DNA of 64,000 bases from Chytridium lagenaria (GCA_025449115.1 JAHLKC010000039.1:186001-250000); one strand, 5' to 3'. Numbered from the stretch's first letter, positions 11,378-23,309 are shown. Notes: generated by a model from the letters alone, not told the origin. A program made the numbers and translations.

Positions 11378-13653
11378 ATGTCCTACAATAGGAACAACAA
11401 CTATGGCGACAGGGACACGTTGTACACTCAAGCTCCTCCCATGGCGAAAAGTCCATCCAGCAATTCCCCTTACTACGATGACCCCCGAATGACAAGAGAA
11501 TGGAATGGACGAGACGAATACGACGATGATCGATCATACCGTAGTCCACCTCCTCCCAACAACAACAACTATGATCGTCAATCCGAATACTACGATGACC
11601 AACCCCCTTATCAACAACCCTACAGTCGTTACGATACCATCTCATCCCCACCTCCTCTCACATCTTCCACCATCTCATCATCAGCGAGTCAAGCATACAG
11701 ACCGACACCCCCAAACAGTTCCTCGCCATCCCCTGCGAGAGGGTATAATGGGAATGCACCGCAAAGAAGGGCACCAGCAACGAATCCTGGTCAGAATCGT
11801 AGTGCGCCACCTGGGTTTAAGATTGAAGGTGGTGCGTTGGTGCCTATTGTGCCGAGGGGGTCGTCACATCCGACAGAGATCTTTTATCAACCGCCAAAGA
11901 AAGTGATTAGGGCTATGGAGAGTTATAATGCGAGGTCGGCGAATGAATTGACATTTGTGAAGGGGGATTTCTTTTATGTGAGTGTATGATGAGAGTTGTG
12001 GGGTTTTTTGTTAATGGGATGGGGGAATCTCTTTATTTTCATCTTTTATATGTTACGAGTGGCCAGGTCTTTTCCTTTTTACCACTTCTTTTCATTCTCT
12101 TTACGAATATCATGCATATCTCCTTTTTTTCGTTTACCTTCCTTTCAAACTTTTCTTTTCTAAACAACTGCTCATAATCTTTCCCCGTTTCGTTGTTGTT
12201 TCTCTTTTATGAAAAAAGGTCGTCAGCGACTTTGAAAGACACTATGAAGTCGTCAACCCCCTCGAAAAAACCCGCGGCATTGTTCCAAAATCATGTTTCG
12301 AAGGTCTCGAAGAAATGCAAGCCCGAACTCTCGCCAACGCCCGTGCTGCCGCCGGCATCGAAGTCGGGGTGGTGCTCTCCACTTTTATCCAGGAATGGAT
12401 GACGCACCCCCACCTTCAGCGTCACCCGTCCCAACATGCCGCCTCCTCGTGGTGCAGCAGCAGCAGCAGCAGCTCCTCGTGGTCCACCCGAAATCATTAA
12501 ACCGAACGCGGATGGATTTTATGTACCAAAGTATCAGCAGCAATTTAATAACGCTCCACCACAATCGTCTTCCCCAACTCCTCCCATGTCATCACGACCC
12601 GGTCCTCCAATCTCACCCTCCTTAAATTCCCACCGTCCACCCAACTCGGTCTCCCCCATCTCCCGTCAAGAGGTGCAGCCGGCGACTACTTCCAACCCGC
12701 CCTGCACCTTCATACGGTGGGAAATCCCCCGGAAACTTCCCCCCCACCAACACCCGCGGAAACCCCAACCTCATCCTCCACACCCTCATCCACGAAATGG
12801 AACTCCGCGAAGATGGCAAATACTACTACGCCCTTGAAATCGAACGCGGCACAGGCGAGCGTTCCCTTCTATACCGCACATTTGACGATTTTTGGGCCCT
12901 CCAAGTCGCTCTTCTCAACCATTTCCCCTCTGAATCCGGTCGTCGACCTGGTATCCCTCGCATCATCCCATTCCTCCCAACCCAAACAGCTCCAACCCCA
13001 TCAAAGACCGAGACATGACCCCGCAGCCGCAAAGCAACGAAAACAACATCTCGTCACCTACCTGAGTGAATTGATCCGCCTCCCACCCGCCATCATGGAA
13101 TCCCCTCACACCCGTCGCTTCTTTCAAGCAAAACAACCCTCGGTGACGTCTTTTCATTGTCTGACCTTGATGACGCTTTACCCGATATCGCGGGTCGTGC
13201 ACCAAGAAAGGCGTCCAACGCTGCCGCCGTCAAAGCCGTCACGGATGTTGGTGGGACGCTCATTGATCTCATTGAGAATTACAATGGATCAGGACCCGCA
13301 CCGCAACGCTATGACAATGATTACGACCCTGACGTGCCCTACCATGAGCAAGGGATCTCCCCACCCCTGTCGTCCCCAAACTCTCCTGTGGATACGAGTT
13401 TGAGGGTGAAGGTGGATCTTGGGGAGGAGAGTTGGCGTTTAGGATCCCCGATGCGTTGGTACCGTTTGAGGAGTTGTTGGATGAAGTCGAGGATCGGATG
13501 AGAGCGGTTGGGGCTTTGTCGCCGGGTGGGGCGGGGTTGAGTGGGTTGGCTTATAAAGATGAATGTGGCATGTTGGTACCGTTGTGTGGAGACGAGGATT
13601 TGAGTTTGTTGTTTAGGACGTGTCCGTTGAAATTGGTGTTTTATCCGCGCTAG
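11378..13653 (+). CDS. BEM1: SH3–PX–PB1 polarity scaffold, Bem1/Scd2-like
   Basis: ATG 11378 starts a long disordered Pro/Asn/Tyr-rich N-terminus. An SH3 domain begins with VIRAMESYNARSANELTFVK (about 11900), breaks at a GTGAGT donor near 11979 and resumes at about 12221 (VVSDFERHYEVVNP, then TRGIVPKSCFEGL). A Pro/Ala/Gln-rich linker with GCA/CAG repeats (about 12450–12480) follows. The PX domain spans about 12770–13150 (DGKYYYALEIERGTGERSLL, YRTFDDFWALQVALLNHFP, LIRLPPAIMESPHTRRFF). The C-terminus is a PB1 domain (about 13405–13653: AFRIPDALVPFEELLDEVED, GMLVPLCGDEDLSLLF). Bem1/Scd2 binds Cdc42, its exchange factor (through PB1) and PAK kinase at sites of polarised growth; PX binds phosphoinositides. 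Only one SH3 domain is evident where Bem1 has two. Four or more single-base shifts (for example near 12410, 12790, 13140 and 13430) break the frame. Confidence 0.8.
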
Positions 13654-13957
13654 TCTTTGGGTTTGGATTTTTTTTTTAAGGAGGGCGGGGTTACAAGAAA
13701 AGAACCCTGATCAGCCCTTTCATTATCTTGTTTTTTCCCCCCCCCTGTATTTATGCGGTACCTCTCCTGATGTTCCTATTATTACGTTTTAGTCACGCCT
13801 CTTCTTTTCCTTCTGTTCAGATTTAGTCATACTATTTGTAACATCAAGTTTAATAATGCCTCAATTCATCTCACAATCAATTTTAATGTTTTAATATGTA
13901 AAACAAATACATCGCCAACAATCATCAAAAAAAAGATATAATTCAACAAATTCACAT
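13654..13957. other. Convergent 3′ intergenic spacer
   Basis: T- and A-rich spacer of about 300 bp between the 3′ ends of the convergent Bem1-like and SR genes. AATAAT/AATATG-type sequences could serve as polyadenylation signals on both strands; none can be assigned with confidence. Confidence 0.5.
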
Positions 13958-15698
13958 TCAAGGAGAAACACCATCAGCCTCCTTTACTTGAGGAGGGGAT
14001 ACGGCCCTGTCCTTTGGCGACTCGGAACGTTTCCTGTCCTTACGGTCGCGCGACCTTGACCGAGACCTGTCGCGGGACTTGTCACGAGAACGGTCACGGG
14101 AGCGGTCGCGGGAGCGATCACGGTCACGTCCGCGGTCCCGGGAGCGGTCACGAGACCTAGAACGGTCGCGGTCACGGTCACGGCGGTCATCGTCCTTGGA
14201 TGAGCGATCCTAAAGGAGGTGTGGGAGAAAAATAAATGTTGTTTAGAATAAATCAAAGGAAAGTAGGGATATGGTCATACCTCCTTGACGGTCAAACGCG
14301 AACCCTCATAGTCGTAATCATCAAAGAGGCGAATTGCCTCATTCATCTCGGAGCTGCTGTTAAACTCAACGTAGCTAAAGCCGAAAATTAGTCATTTATA
14401 ACAAAAAATAAAAATATGTCAATAACGACTCACCCTCGTCCGTCACGCTCGACATCAGCAAATGCCACACTGCCAGCCTTGCGCATCAAATCCTTGAGGT
14501 TCTGTGGAAATGCAGCAATCAAAATGGTAAGGATCAAAAGAGAGGACGGCTACGGGAAAGAAGACTGCGAGCAAAGCCGGCGACAAGTCGTCCGCGTAAA
14601 TCCTTGCCCAAGGCCAGAACCACGAGGACAAAGGTAGAGAAGGTAAATAGTGTGATCAAAGCCGACCATTTCGCAAAGTCGGTAAAATTCTCGGCCCATA
14701 TTAAGTCATCCAAGAGGAAGGGTTCTAGGTTTAAACCCCCACAGTCGGTCCCATCCCACGAAGACGCAGAGACCAAGTCAAGAAGCAAATCCAACCAAAA
14801 GAGTACAGAGGAGGCCAAGCCGAACCTCGAAGAAGCACCGGGAGAGCGCGCGGCTTGAGCCCAATATAAGCAAGAAGACCATCCCAAAGAAGACGACCGG
14901 GAGAAAAGAGGCCTCAGAAACTCCCCAGAGACAAGAAGGGCAGCCACTACGGAGGGAATAGCAAAAGAAAAGCAAACGGGGAAGTCATATCGATGGATAA
15001 AAGCGTAAGAAAGGAGGTTGAAAAACTTGGAAAACAGAAAAGCATTGAAGAGGACGAGCCCAATCCAGTTATCCTGCAGTAAACTCTGCTATCATCCAGC
15101 CAGCGATACGAATCCGAAAATAGACATTTATGAATATAATACTTGCCTGCCATGAGGTTGACCTGGGTAAATGGCTCACAACAATCCTGAAAAAAAAAAA
15201 TAAAAAAAATAAAAGAACAGTCAGAACCTGGGCCGACTCCAAAACAAAAGAGCAAGAAAATAAAACATACTTGTACTTTCCCCTAGTCTTGGGCTCATAA
15301 CGGTCAGACCTATCACGGCCCCTCTCTCTCTCACCCTGTGTGCGAGCAGGCTCGACAACAATCCTAGAACCTAGTAAGTATCAAAGCATCTTGTGTAGTG
15401 TAACCTGTCACCGAGGAACCGAGTCCCATCCAGCTTGTCCACAGCATCGCGGGCATCGCGAGAATCTTCGTACTCTACAAAGGCGAAACCATTGAGGATG
15501 CGAACCTCACGCAAAGGTCCGAACTCGTTGGCGAGCTTTTTGACCTCTCGCTCGGTAACATCTCGAGGAAGCTTTCCTGTAAGATTGTAAGAGAGTTGTG
15601 GGTGATGAGATGTTTTCAACAGTAACGTTGGATGGTTTGCTGCTAAGGATGGAGGTCAAACGATGCTTACCAACGTAGAGCCGAGTGTAAGACGGCAT
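13958..15698 (-). CDS. SR-family splicing factor, two RRMs and RS tail
   Basis: An intact gene with every exon join in frame. Exon 1 (15698–about 15673) encodes MPSYTRLYVG. Exon 2 completes RRM1 (GKLPRDVTEREVKKLANEFG, then GFAFVEYEDSRDARDAVDKL). Exon 3 (about 15365–15273) is an Arg-rich linker (RIVVEPARTQGERERGRDR). Exon 4 (15186–15147) starts RRM2 with IVVSHLPRSTSWQ, the SWQDLKD-type signature of SRSF1-class pseudo-RRMs. Exon 5 starts at 14501 with NLKDLMRKAGSVAFADVERD. Exon 6 gives GYVEFNSSSEMNEAIRLFDD. The last exon encodes an RS/RD-repeat tail ending at TGA 13958. SR proteins bind exonic enhancers and recruit U1 and U2AF in the nucleus. The intron after exon 4 is long and has a GC donor (listed separately), a possible point of regulation. 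It is close in domain order to S. pombe Srp2 and metazoan SRSF1. Confidence 0.93.
14502..15146 (-). promoter_or_regulatory. Long GC–AG intron inside RRM2 of the SR gene
   Basis: The donor is CAG|GCAAGT at 15146 and the acceptor TTTCCACAG ends at 14502, giving a 645-nt intron; the other introns of this gene are about 50–100 nt. The flanking exons join in frame as STSWQ|NLKDL. Weak GC donors and long introns in SR genes are known sites of autoregulated alternative splicing. Whether this one is regulated is inference. The open frames inside it (for example 14534–14947 minus) are Leu/Ser-rich and look non-coding. Confidence 0.7.
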
Positions 15699-16783
15699 AT
15701 TTGAGAGATTTGTGATGAGAAAAAAAAATACAAATGGAAATTTCTCAACACAGGGTATGCACATGATAGGTTCGAAGAGACTGAGCATCACTACAACGGT
15801 ATTCCCAACGACGGCCTTGCAGAGTGCTCAACAAAGGGAAAATAACATTTGATGGAGTGATGAGGTGGAGAGTTTTCGACCGACGTCCAAACCGACGTTC
15901 ATTCATCCTGGGATGATTGACTGAAGATGATGGTATCTATGATAATGCAAAAATAATTTGCGCGAGTAATTCTATTAATACGGAAGAAGATCTTTCTTAC
16001 GACGACCATGCCCCTTGCAAACGCGTTAAACACATCCTCTTTAGCTGTCCAATAAAGCTTACAGTCTCTGATCGTGAAGGTATCCCTTTTCGTAGACACT
16101 CAAAAAAAAAAAGGTATGTCCAATGGGTTTTTAGTAAGTCGTTTTATGTATTTATTACAATCACGTTATTAACCAACATACATATATTGGATATTTGTAT
16201 ATTCCTCAAAACCGTGTAAATAAATATGGTTTTTTTGTCTTTTCACTAGGTAAAATACGATCTTTCCAACAGAAATTCCAAAAGAATTTGACAAGTCGTC
16301 AGAAAACATATCACTCCGCCTCTATTACCTTAAACTGGCCAGTCAGTCGGTCGGTCGAGGAATGTTCAAAAACGATGCTCAATTATTATTGAGTGAACTT
16401 GGGGCGGAAAGATGAGGAAGGGTCAAATGAAGGAATACCCTTTGTTTTACATAAACATCGGTTTCACTCTGCCTTTTACTGAGTACTGACTGACTGACTG
16501 ACTGACTATTACATGTATTATTAGCTGAGTAATTATAAATGGACTGACTCCCTAAAACTCAGAAGCCGCCCTTTCATGTAGTCTTATTTTATCTTTTGCA
16601 CATTTTGGTTGCTCTTCTCTTTCGACGTTCTAGTATTTGACCGCATAGTAAGAGCATAAACAAAGGCGAACCGCTGTTTTTGTCGCATTCAGGAAGGCCT
16701 CGTAACATTTATTTCCTTCTTCAACCTTTCGAAAGCGACGTCGTAGTATTCACCGAAACCATCAAATTAACACCTTGTCGATC
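15699..16783. other. Divergent intergenic region between SR and WSC genes
   Basis: Both flanking genes start here, so it should hold two promoters. AT-rich, with a (TGAC)n microsatellite at 16486–16507. No coding frame is supported. Confidence 0.55.
16486..16507. repeat. (TGAC)n microsatellite
   Basis: About five tandem TGAC units, roughly 280 bp upstream of the WSC gene C start codon. Confidence 0.85.
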
Positions 16784-18365
16784 ATGCCGCACACCACCGC
16801 GTCTTTAAACCCTCGCCGTTCCCATCGTACTGTTCTCCGATTTCTCTCTCATGCAGCTGTAATCTTCCTTGTCGTAGCACTCCCTCTCATTCACGCCCAA
16901 AACATTCAACTCCAAACCGCGGCTGCTTTACGCTTTCTGCAATCACCCTCTCCCAAGGCACCCGCATCCCATCCACAACACTTCAAACTTGCGCCGCGGA
17001 ATGCACAAAATCCCTCAACAACGCTGCCACATTCACCTTGGCTATTCGCGATAGATCGTGTTTGTGCCTCCCTACTATTACAGAAACTTTGAGCGCTTCG
17101 ACTGCTTGTCGCGCTTGTGTTGGTTTTGAAGGGCAGTGTGGGTCGAGGCTAGTGCGTTTTTGGTAGATGGCGGGGTGGGGCCCGGGAGCGTGACGACGAC
17201 GACGACGACGACGATTGCGCCTACTATTGTTACCACTGCGACGACAGAATCTCTACTTCAACGGAGAAAACTGTTACAAGCACAACATCGTTGACTTTGG
17301 AGACTTTGACTAGTGCTACTGAATCTCAAAGTGTAACTTCCAATACTGTATCTTCCATTACGTCTCAGACTACTGCGGGAACTAGTACCTCAGCTCAAAC
17401 TAGTACTTCTATGGTGAGTCAAGGGTTTTATGACATCAAGCTGTCATGATTATCGCTTTATTAATGTCACACTTCTTCATAGTCTATGACCCAATCTGGT
17501 TCTTCAAGCGACACTCTTTCCCCAACCTCAACCACCACCACAACCGAGCTTTCCCCCACTCCCCCCGTCTCCGAAGGCTTCCCGATCGCAGCATCCCTTT
17601 CTCTCGCCTTTGGTGCCATGATCATCCTCATTGGCGTCCTCGCCTGGTTCACCCACCGCCGCATAGACCATCTCCGTTCCCACAACCGTGACATTGACAT
17701 CCCAACCCTTTTTGGTCTTTCCCCCCGCAAATCCACTTCCCCATAACCAAAAGCCTCTCAACCATCGCATGGAGACGTCACAGTCCCCACCCCGCCTCCA
17801 GCCTCACATCGTCTTTCCAACTCTGGTTTCTTTCATTGATCATGATTCCCCGAACCGCATTTTACCGCCCGTCGCGTCCTCCGATTCGTCCATGGCGTCG
17901 TCTGCTGATAAACGAATGTCGACATCGTCTGTGGCCTTAATCTCAGAGCCGCCTTCGCAGCGGGGGTCGGTAGTGTCAGCGCCGTTTGTTATGTCGGTGG
18001 TGTCGCCCACGAACCCCGTTTTAACGCATGCGGGTGATATAGGGTATGACCAGGCGTTAACGTACGGAGGTATGCCGATATCGCAGAAAGAGCGTGAGGC
18101 GCATAGAAGTTCTTGGGCACCCGCGGTTAGTGGTGCGGGGTATTTTGATGAGGTGAGGCAATTTTTTTTTGGTAGCTGTTAAAACGTGTTTTCTTAAATA
18201 ACTGATCGTCTTTTTCTTGAGTGGGCATCATATTACGACTATTACTCCAGTTCTCCTCAACCGTTTCCTCAACAAGTTATCGTCGTAACTTCCAGCCCAC
18301 AGCCCACAAACATGCCTCATGAGGTCATTGCGATGTATGCGCATCCATATGATGGGCCAAAATGA
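16784..18365 (+). CDS. WSC-domain single-pass membrane protein, gene C
   Basis: ATG 16784 opens a signal peptide ending about LVVALPLIHAQ. After a one-base shift near 16915 the WSC domain reads RGCFTLSAITLSQGTRIPST, TCAAECTKSL, FTLAIRDRSCLCLP, then ACRACVGFEGQCGS (about 16920–17145), with the full Cys pattern of the family. A (ACG)n-coded Thr run (17186–17210) and a Thr/Ser stalk follow. An intron (about 17414–17480) precedes a membrane span (FPIAASLSLAFGAMIILIGV, about 17580–17650). The tail runs through SSDSSMASSADKR and YDQALTYGGMPISQKERE. Another intron (about 18153–18227) leads to a last exon reading WASYYDYYSSSPQPFPQQ and stopping at 18365. Further shifts occur near 17150 and 17730. Likely a plasma-membrane or cell-wall sensor; ligand unknown. 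Confidence 0.72.
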
Positions 18366-19167
18366 TATTCTTGTTATTATTTATACTTCTACCCTACTTT
18401 TGTTTTTTTGTCAATTCTACACAGAAGGCACATAGTGTCTTCATCCAATGTTTTCATCTCCGTGCATTGTTTTACCTTTTTATGGAATTTTAATATTTAA
18501 CCAAAATGTATTGGTGTCCCTATCTTATAGTTTATCAAGGCACTCACATTACTCATTTAGCAATTGATACTCGTGTGTTTATTGCCGTGATGAACCAGTT
18601 CTGTTCAGTCTTCGTAGCGATTCATGCCCGAATCGATCACGACCAAGGTTTTATTGGCCAAGCTAGTCCAGTTACACTTCTCATCAAACAAATACCATTC
18701 TCCTAATAAACGCATCCATCGCTCTAACATTGCCAGCAATTAATTGAATTAGTCTGTTGATGCCCTAGTGCCAGCGAGAGTTTTGAGTTAGGATGGTTGA
18801 GAATGGTCAAAGTTCCAGCATCAACGTTGATGGCTTTGTTGATGTTCTGCGGAGGGGCTTGACGGCGCCATCACTCATGTTGAAACGACAAACGCCTTCA
18901 ATAGAAACCCCTCAAACAAGGGGTGATCCAGCCTTTCTCTAATAAATTACGCGCTCAGCCGTCGAGCCTTCTCCCACCATGCGTTCGGACAATCTCGATA
19001 GTGAATGTGTCACCTCGTACGACCTTAAGACTGCTTCAAACCTTTTTTTTCCTTGTGACGTTTTGCATAGACATCCTCTCGCTTACCATTTTATCCCGTT
19101 ATCCTTCAATCTAGGAGTCCTTCAAGTTGTTTTGCACAGATCAAAGTTCGGTCGTTTTTTGATAAAC
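18366..19167. other. Intergenic region
   Basis: About 0.8 kb between two same-strand WSC genes. Nothing beyond AT-rich flanks is seen. An in-frame upstream extension of the next gene reaches 18979 but has no signal-peptide character, so I start that gene at 19168. Confidence 0.5.
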
Positions 19168-20855
19168 ATGGCTTTTACGGTCGAAGGTTTTCGGAAAGGG
19201 GGGTCGACGATGGGGAAGATGGTCGGGTTGGTCGTGGTGATGGCTTTGGTGTTAGCTGCCTCTCCGTCAACGATGGCGCAAGATATTACTTATCAGTATG
19301 TTGGATGCTACAGGTCAACCTTTGGGTCCTCTCGAGTTCAATCCGCTCGGGAATGCGCACTGTCCTGTGGATCGTCGTCAATCAATATTGGTTTGAGTCG
19401 TAGCAGGAACAACATTGTTTACTGTAGATGCAATTCTCCAACTTCTCTTCAGGCCTCTCCTGAGAACTGTCCCTCATGTTTTGGTAGTTTCTTTTGCGGA
19501 AACTTTCTTGACTATCCTCATGTCGCCGTCTACAATGTCATAAGAGCCATTCCTTCTCCTTCCCCGCTTCCGCCTGCTCCTGGATCCTCACCTGCACCCA
19601 TTCCGTCCCCGTCGCCAGTTCCGCCTGAAGACACATTCACTTTCCCACCTGAGGAACCGACGGATGTTCCTCCCGTGTTGTCAACCTCCATTACTGTTGT
19701 TGGATCTGACGGTTTGCCTACGGTCACCAACGCTCCCCATACAGTCACCTCTGCCCCTCTCGATAGCGCCGCACCATCCGGCTCGTCCATGGCTCCTGTA
19801 AGCTCCATCTAAATTCAGCTTCTTGTCCAGCTTACCTAACAACACCCTCTTTGTTCATACAGTCCGAATCGATGCGCACAGAAATTCAAACCATCAGTGG
19901 CGTTCCCTTCAGCGTCCTCTTCCCCAACAACGGTCCCGCCATCACCCTCCCCATCCGTCCCACTCCATCATCAACAGCTGCAGGTGCATCTCCAGGCGAC
20001 TCCTCAACCCAAAACACCGCCAGCGGTCCTGCCGCTCTCCCAGCAGGAGCCATCGCCGGTATCATTATCGGTATCGCTTTACTCGCATTTGGTGTTGTCG
20101 GAATTTTCTACCAGAGACGTGCTATGGAAAATCGGAGGATCAAGGGAGCTGCCACGTTTGGCGGCGACGCGGATGCCGCAGGGTTGGTCGGAAATGCGGC
20201 CGGAGCTGCTGGTGGTGCAGCTGTGGCTGCTGCTGCTGCCAGCAACGCGAAGAATGAAGCCAAGACTGAAGCCTCTTACGCTCCACCTGTGAACTACGGC
20301 GCTGCCCCCGTCATGGCTGCTGTGTCGCCGGCGCCTGCTGTTGTTGCACCTCAGGATGCAGTGTCGGCTGCTTATGCGGCGCAGTGGTCTGCGCAGTTGG
20401 CTGTGGCTTCTCAACAGGCAGTGGCTATGAACAATGATGCTCAGTGGGCTGCTGCTCAACAATCTGGTGCGGCGTCGGATGCGTATGCGGCGCAATATGC
20501 TGCTCAACAGGTAAAAAGCCCTTTTCTACTGTGGATTCTGATATCTCGATAAGCTTCCTTTTCTTTCGTTTTTTGTTTTGTATTTTTTGGGACTAAGTTT
20601 GCTTATCATTTTCCTTAGGGTGCTTACTATAACGCTGGATACGGTGCCGCCGGTGCTGTGGCTGCCTACCCGACTACATCTGAAGCTGCCGCCTACCCGA
20701 CTGCACCTGAAGCCGCCGCCAGTTTCGAGTCACAAACACCTGTAGCACGCGCGATTACGTACAGTAACGGTGCGATGTATGACGATAACGACCATCGTCC
20801 TCCTTCGCCTGTTCTGGATGGTGACGGAGCAGTACTTCCGTTACCCCAGAAATGA
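19168..20855 (+). CDS. WSC-domain single-pass membrane protein with YAAQW tail, gene D
   Basis: An intact three-exon gene. From ATG 19168 (a second in-frame ATG is at 19210), a signal peptide (GLVVVMALVLAASPSTMAQ) precedes a WSC domain: YVGCYRSTFGSSRVQSAREC, ALSCGSSSINIGLS, IVYCRCNSP, ENCPSCFGSFFCG. Then come a Pro/Ser stalk (PSPSPLPPAPGSS), intron 19798–19862, a Thr/Ser region, a membrane span (AGAIAGIIIGIALLAFGVVG, about 20047–20108) and an Ala-rich cytoplasmic tail with repeated AAYAAQWSAQ, DAQWAAAQQ and DAYAAQYAAQQ. After intron 20511–20618 the tail has two copies of AAYPT and ends with HRPPSPVLDGDG. The same intron positions, YAAQWSA motif and RPPSPVL ending recur in gene E at 28093, so the two are duplicates. 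Probable wall or surface sensor; the conserved tail suggests a shared cytoplasmic partner. Confidence 0.85.
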
Positions 20856-21358
20856 ACTGTCGTGTTGAGACTCTTTTTTTTATAGAAGTTTTGGACTTTT
20901 TTTCTTTTTTGCGAAGCGTGGTGATGCCATTTTTTTTGGCTGGTACCAAATTGAGGCGGAAATCGCAATCATTTTTCAGTTTTATATTCACTTTCGTTTT
21001 CTCTCTTACTCTTTTCTCAGTAATGTGGAATTATTTCCTTTCCTTTCTTACGACGCTTCTGTTGCTTTTGGATCGTCAGTTTATGACTGTACAAGTTTTG
21101 CCGGGTTATTCCTTTGTCTGTTTGCAAAAAACGTACTTAAATACACATGATTACGTTTTTCGTAATCTCTAATGCAAGTCATCAACAGCAAGTATACTTG
21201 ACACAATTTAACTCGTAAGATACGCTGTAACGCTGTATAGGAACTTTGGCACACGTCAACGTTTCTACGCCCTATAACAGCGACAATAATATTGCATACA
21301 CATTCACAACAAAACCACCATTAATTTGAAAAAAACCACCAAAAAACCCTCCATCCTA
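20856..21358. other. Convergent intergenic spacer
   Basis: T-rich 3′ flank of WSC gene D followed by AT-rich spacer before the 3′ end of the small minus-strand gene. No gene seen. Confidence 0.5.
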
Positions 21359-21660
21359 TCATTCCATGACCACCTCCTCCCTCTTAATGTAGTCATATAA
21401 CCTGTCATCACCCAACCTCTCTTCCAGCATTCCGTGCTTCCCCGTATCCCGATATTTTCTAACAGGCATCCGAAATCCCTGGATGATCAGCTATTCGAAA
21501 AGTTTTTGAAAAGTCACCGAAACACAAAACAGAACAACAATACCTTTTCCGTGAGTGCCGATGTTGGCATCATCCCTGGAAACTCTTTGGGCGTGTAGCT
21601 TTGGAACGGGCTTGATGTTGAGGATGCCAGGGCTGTTGAGTGGGTTTTAAAAATTTTCAT
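21359..21660 (-). CDS. Small two-exon protein (82 aa), unknown
   Basis: ATG at 21660 begins MKIFKTHSTALASSTSSPFQ and runs to SALTEK at a GTATTG donor (intron 21491–21543, 53 nt). Exon 2 reads LIIQGFRMPVRKYRDTGKHG, MLEERLGDDRLYDYIKREEV and ends VME before TGA at 21359. Both exons join in frame to 82 residues. The N-terminus is Ser/Thr-rich and basic with no acidic residues for the first 25 positions, as in a mitochondrial presequence; the C-terminal half is charged and compact. I do not recognise the family. A mitochondrial location is inference. Confidence 0.6.
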
Positions 21661-22189
21661 GGCGGAACTATGTTGGAACGCGGAATAGAGGTTTTGAGAA
21701 AGGTGGATATGGGTTCAAAGAGAATGTCGTTTTTGTTTCTGTTTTTTTTTTTTTTTAAGGGGGGGGTGTATAAACAAAGAGGTGTATTTTAGAGCTAAAC
21801 GCGTTCTACTCACTCAACAACGTCAACAACTGTAAACTTTAACACAAACTCTCCTTCAATCCGTACAGACAGCTCTGGCTATCATCAAATCCACAGTCAA
21901 AGCAAATTGTTATTCGATTTTCTTAATAATAGAAAAGAAAACCTCAAAATCTAAATAAAAAAAGGTGGTGGGGCGAAGGACAGCCTCAAACTCATAAACA
22001 CGAAAAAACAACAGATCCTCTCTTCCTCATCCTTTGCCAAAATCGGTGCCACGACAAGCTCACCCGTCATCACCGAAAGGCCCAAAGGGACCTTTGCTGT
22101 TTTCATGGGCCTTCCATCGCCTTCCATCGCCGGTATGGAGGGACGCGTGGACGACGAGGATGTCAGACAAAACGCATGACGCTAGAACT

Positions 22190-22774
22190 GGTTTGCCGTG
22201 TTCTGTTGCTGTGAGTTCGAAAATTGGGGGCTGGGGTACGGGAGAAGATGTAATTTTTGATGCGTGGAGGTGTAGGGCTTACGGGATCAACGACTCGACG
22301 GCCCGTGAGCATGGAACCGCAGCAGAGTACGTATAGGAGTTGCTCGTTACGAGGAAATAGGATGTAAACGTTAGAACTCACCATAACGAAAAAGTTTGTT
22401 TATATAAGTACTTGTCGCATCTTCAACGTATACGCCCTAAAACCCACCAAAAACGACGCGTTTAGAAAATTCCGATTTTTGGTCAACAACGAAACCCAAA
22501 ACTTATGAGGCCGTCGTGGCGGTGCTGGTTCACAACTTTGTGACCTTTCAGCGGTCGTCATTGTCGGGTGTGGAGAGGTGGTGGACTGGGTTTGAGGAGA
22601 TACCTGTATGGACGCTACTTCATGAGGTGATAAAAAAGAGATATTGGGCTCGGTTTGAGAAGATGATGGTGGATCATACTGACGATAGGGATGAACGGTG
22701 CCGCCGCTTTGAGGGTGATGATGGTAGCCGGTGTAGCGGGCTACAAGGTAGGTGTAGGGCCATGATGGATACAT
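22190..22774 (-). CDS. Hypothetical Pro/Ser/Gln-rich protein, possibly multi-exon
   Basis: A 124-codon frame from 22774 to 22400 starts MYPSWPYTYLVARYTGYHHH, continues Pro/Ser/Gln-rich and ends basic (RPHKFWVSLLTKNRNFLNAS). Downstream, an AG at about 22343 and a GTAAGC donor near 22281 bound a short in-frame stretch reading SNSYTYSAAVPCSRAVESL, which may be another exon. No domain is recognised. Composition differs from the low-complexity noise nearby, but coding status is uncertain. Confidence 0.3.
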
Positions 22775-23309
22775 GGTAATATAATTTAGAAGAATTGGAG
22801 GGTTTCTATTATGGGCAGGATAGTAACTAATCTTTTATCTACCGTGTAAAGTGTTCCAAATTGAGAAAGCAGGAACGAAAATAAAAACCTTTTTTTTTGG
22901 GTTGTTAGAAAACGGTGGGGCTCCGTTTTGGCGCTGTGATGGTATGTACGATGATGATGACTGAGTTGGGTTGAAATGAGCTGAAACGCGATAAGAATAG
23001 TACACTGGTAACTTACGCGATAAGAGTAAGACTTGAATAAATACACTGATAACTTCTTTTTTTTCTCCTGCAGTCGCTTGGAACAAGAGAAAAAAATCGC
23101 TTGATCAAGCAAAAATAGCGCAACTTAGAGTTTAATACCCAAATAACAAATCCAGTTACCCAGTAGTATATTTACAGCATCTATTACAACCCATCCCCAT
23201 TATCTAATCGAGCAAAATAAGCAGAATGACCGAGACAGAAAAAAAAGGAGAAAAAAAAGGAGAAAAAAATAAAAGATATTGCGTCCATGAAATAATAACG
23301 AAATGGTTG
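22775..23309. other. AT-rich spacer
   Basis: About 530 bp without a supported gene; long A and T runs, no repeats of note. Confidence 0.45.

Noticed and set aside
14534..14947. 137-codon minus-strand frame and an 84-codon plus-strand frame within the SR gene's long intron
   Set aside because: Leu/Ser-rich or Lys/Ser-rich mirror frames with no motif, lying between two exons that join perfectly in frame.
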